A stretch of 64,000 nucleotides of DNA from an uncultured Desulfobacter sp. (lineage in GTDB: Bacteria; Desulfobacterota; Desulfobacteria; Desulfobacterales; Desulfobacteraceae). Within the stretch, counting starts at the first letter, position 1, and every line of letters starts with the position of its first letter. Below the pieces are notes generated by a model that was not told the origin of the DNA, did not search any database, and worked only from the letters and a program-made list of their open reading frames with translations. Shown here in pieces: positions 62,128-64,000 of this stretch. The position numbers and the translations under genes were made by a program. The stretch spans positions 2,754,501-2,818,500 of the forward strand of contig NZ_OY761445.1 in NCBI RefSeq assembly GCF_963664415.1. Reading direction: 5' to 3'.

Positions 62128-63289
62128 GGCACTGGGCCTGAACCGTTGAACGCACTTTCCTTTTGAATGAGGATTGATATTATATGAATGATGTGATTAA
62201 CAGCGGTTATGAAAAAAACTACCCCACTCCAATGCCCATACTGCTGCTCATCTGACACATCGGTTTTTAAACATTATCCGACCATACACAATGGAATCCG
62301 GAAACTGTATATCTGTAGGCGTTGTGAACGCTTGTTTTCGGAAACCCACAATACAGCCATGAATAATATTAAAACGCCAATCAGCAAGGTTGCATCTGCA
62401 TTGAGACTTCGCGGTGAAGGCCTTGGGCTTCGAGCAACCGGCAGGGTATTGAGATCAAACAAAAGTACCATTGCACTATGGGAAAATAGATTTGCCGACC
62501 AGAAAGCCACATTGTTGCTATATGGTTTTTGTCATGAATTTATATCCCTGACATTTGAAGGAGATGAGCTCTACACCATTGTCGGTAAACGAACAATGCC
62601 ATCGGAATCCGAAGGCTGGACAGCGGTCATTATGGAAAGAGCCAGTCGATTTATTGTCGACCAACGATGTGGGAAAAAAGATACATCATTATTCAAATCA
62701 GTTATGAAAACCGTATGCGGGTATATCGATCATACAGATGATTTATCGTTTTTTTCAGATGGTGAAAGACGATATGGTAATATGCTTTTCGAATTATGTT
62801 CCGAGGTTTTTCAAACCGGCAAAAAGGGGCGTCCTCCCAGAGTTCTTCCTAAAGGAGTCAAAGTTCGTGTTAAAAACAAAGGGGATCAAAAACACAAAAA
62901 AGGCCGTAAACGCCCAAAATACCAAGCTCCACAGCGAGAACATCTTGATACGGATCAAAATTTAAAGGAATCCGAAATCCATGCCAACCACCTTGAGGCT
63001 CAAAACGCTGCAATCAGGCGAAAGAATAGTACTTTCAGGAGGAAAACAAACACTTATGCAAAAACGGTAAAGGGCTTACAAAGAACACTGGATGTTCATC
63101 AAATAATTCACAACTATGTCCGTCCGCATTGGACGACAAGAGAGGTACCCGCTGTTGCTTTGGGAATATTAGCAAAACCGCTTTCTCTCGAAGGTATCTT
63201 ATCCATGCAGAGAGCGGCATAAACCAACAAGTTAAACTGGCGCTTTGAACAAGATGCCCTGATTATCCGAATGTTAGAGGCCCAGTGCC
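62128..63289 (+). mobile_element. IS1-family insertion sequence, 1162 bp, complete
   Basis: The ends are the perfect 12-bp inverted repeats GGCACTGGGCCT (62128-62139) and AGGCCCAGTGCC (63278-63289), flanked by the 8-bp direct repeat CAGAAGGA. One transposase gene fills the element. The exact duplication shows a simple, probably recent insertion. Confidence 0.94.
62209..63222 (+). CDS. IS1-family transposase (single-frame type)
   Basis: 337 residues. An N-terminal zinc-binding region has CPYCCSSDTSVFKHYPTIHN followed by YICRRCERLF, then a helix-turn-helix with SALRLRGEGLGLRATGRVLR. The catalytic region includes the ISLTFEGDELYTIVGKR segment and FRRKTNTYAKTVKGLQRTLD, then HQIIHNYVRPHWTTREVPAV, which are typical of the IS1 group with one long frame, not the insA/insB frameshift type. 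The frame is intact, so the element may be able to move. The ribosome site before the ATG is weak. Confidence 0.92.
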   Translation: MKKTTPLQCPYCCSSDTSVFKHYPTIHNGIRKLYICRRCERLFSETHNTAMNNIKTPISKVASALRLRGEGLGLRATGRVLRSNKSTIALWENRFADQKATLLLYGFCHEFISLTFEGDELYTIVGKRTMPSESEGWTAVIMERASRFIVDQRCGKKDTSLFKSVMKTVCGYIDHTDDLSFFSDGERRYGNMLFELCSEVFQTGKKGRPPRVLPKGVKVRVKNKGDQKHKKGRKRPKYQAPQREHLDTDQNLKESEIHANHLEAQNAAIRRKNSTFRRKTNTYAKTVKGLQRTLDVHQIIHNYVRPHWTTREVPAVALGILAKPLSLEGILSMQRAA

Positions 63290-63297
63290 CAGAAGGA
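63290..63297. repeat. Target-site duplication, right copy
   Basis: CAGAAGGA directly after the right IS end, identical to 62120-62127. Confidence 0.92.
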
Positions 63298-63948
63298 TAA
63301 TATTGAACAAACAGTGCCTTAATCCTTTCACGGTGCTTTTCCGGCACCGCATCAATAATATATTGTTTTCCCGGCGTTATTCCCATGTCGGCATACAAGA
63401 ACCGGAAAAAACTTAATGCCCGGGTTGAATCGGCAATGATGTAAAACCGGTCGGGGAACCCGGTATTATAAACAGACAAAAAATCAGATGCTTTTTTGAA
63501 AAAATGATATGATAGATTGAATTACCCACTCATACCCCTGATGAATATCTCCTTTAAACCCGGCGGTCTCTGATAAAACAACAGAGACGCCTTTTTTTCT
63601 GTATTCACGTACAACGGCGGCCACATCGTCACCGGTTAATTCGACAATACAGCCCGTCATAATCACCAGAAGCCGGGCTTCCAACACGGCAAGACTGCCC
63701 TCAATCAGGCTTCGCAGCGAATCTTCACTGCCCGGCACACAAGCGTTCCGATGGATATTATCGTCAGGAATGGTGCAGTCAATACTTTGCATCCCGTTAC
63801 ACGAATAGAGCCCTTTTTGCAGACGAAGGCAGCATTCCGCCCCGCTATGCAATATGGGTACAGCCCCGTTGATGCTTGAAACAAGGCTAAAACACGCCAG
63901 CGGGCATAACTGTTTTATTCCCATGTTCGTATTTTTCCGGGTAATCAT

Positions 63949-64000
63949 CTGTCCGCTCCTTTTTGTAGGGATGAACCGGGTATCGGGCCATGCGCTTAAA
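63949..64000. other. Window edge upstream of the nitrogenase-like gene
   Basis: Contains the AAAGGAG ribosome site for the gene at 63948. On the minus strand one frame stays open across these 52 bases into the gene and could be the end of an upstream partner gene, but too little is visible to name it. Confidence 0.4.

Larger units (their letters stand above)
61863..63948 (-). pseudogene. Nitrogenase-like component-1 (NifD/E-type) gene split by an IS element
   Basis: The ATG at 63948 follows AAAGGAG. The N-terminal part shows the cluster-cysteine layout of NifD/NifE-like proteins: CPLACFSLVSSINGAVPILH then SGAECCLRLQ, followed by VIMTGCIVELTGDDVAAVV and VVLSETAGFKGD. One extra base in a T6 run at 63492-63497 breaks the frame; with five T's it continues to the IS element. 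Removing the element and one target copy joins QYYPS to AAIAFVDESFD in frame and gives a 304-residue protein ending in VGFPI-like IAFPVSNRLVLNRSYAGYNG. That is short against the usual 400-500 residues, apparently lacking one of the three Rossmann-type domains. The normal role of such proteins ranges from nitrogenase cofactor work to reduction of tetrapyrroles or other substrates. Confidence 0.85.

Overview
The window looks like a chromosome segment of an anaerobic, Gram-negative sulfate reducer of the Desulfobacterota (Desulfobacteraceae-like). This is inferred from the mix of tungstate/molybdate uptake, PEP synthase, an Old-Yellow-Enzyme type 4Fe-4S flavoprotein, a TonB-dependent receptor, a nitrogenase-like protein and a type I secreted giant adhesin. 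No rRNA or tRNA gene was seen, so the lineage rests on gene content alone.

Layout. (1) 1-1.5 kb: 5' part of an IS1634/IS4-like transposase and a decayed integrase fragment. (2) 1.5-30 kb: an ATP-grasp protein built like the first half of cyanophycin synthetase, convergent with a leftward operon encoding a TolC-like outer-membrane channel, a small SH3 protein, a LapB-type ABC exporter, an HlyD/LapC adaptor, one 6875-residue Calx-beta/RTX adhesin (4280-24907, a third of the window) and a methyltransferase. (3) 30.5-35.5 kb: leftward genes for the two E1 subunits of a 2-oxoacid (acetoin/pyruvate) dehydrogenase, a CBS-domain protein and PEP synthase. (4) 36-42.3 kb: a small secreted Cache-like protein, a NifU-type scaffold with a small partner, the wtpABC oxyanion transporter and a MotA/MotB-like pair. 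(5) 42.4-51.7 kb: MFS exporter, YgiQ radical-SAM protein, FadR-type regulator, tandem CDP-alcohol phosphatidyltransferase, methyltransferase, frameshifted flavin/Fe-S oxidoreductase, lipoprotein and STAS protein. (6) 51.8-58.2 kb: SRP RNA, grpE, a frameshifted dnaK, acyl-CoA synthetase, lolA and nadA. (7) 58.3-64 kb: TonB receptor, a repeat-rich decayed stretch, a pentapeptide protein, and a short nitrogenase-like component-1 gene split by a 1162-bp IS1-family element with an 8-bp target duplication.

How the genes work together. The T1SS operon is self-contained: TolC-like channel, HlyD adaptor and ABC exporter should move the adhesin to the cell surface, where the N-terminal region may hold it. 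The methyltransferase at the operon end and the convergent ATP-grasp protein are unexplained additions. No LapD/LapG retention-release pair was found in the window.

Three single-base frameshifts were found (oxidoreductase near 49368, dnaK near 53873, nitrogenase-like gene near 63492), each in a short run of identical bases. Because dnaK is normally essential, at least part of this pattern probably reflects sequencing error.
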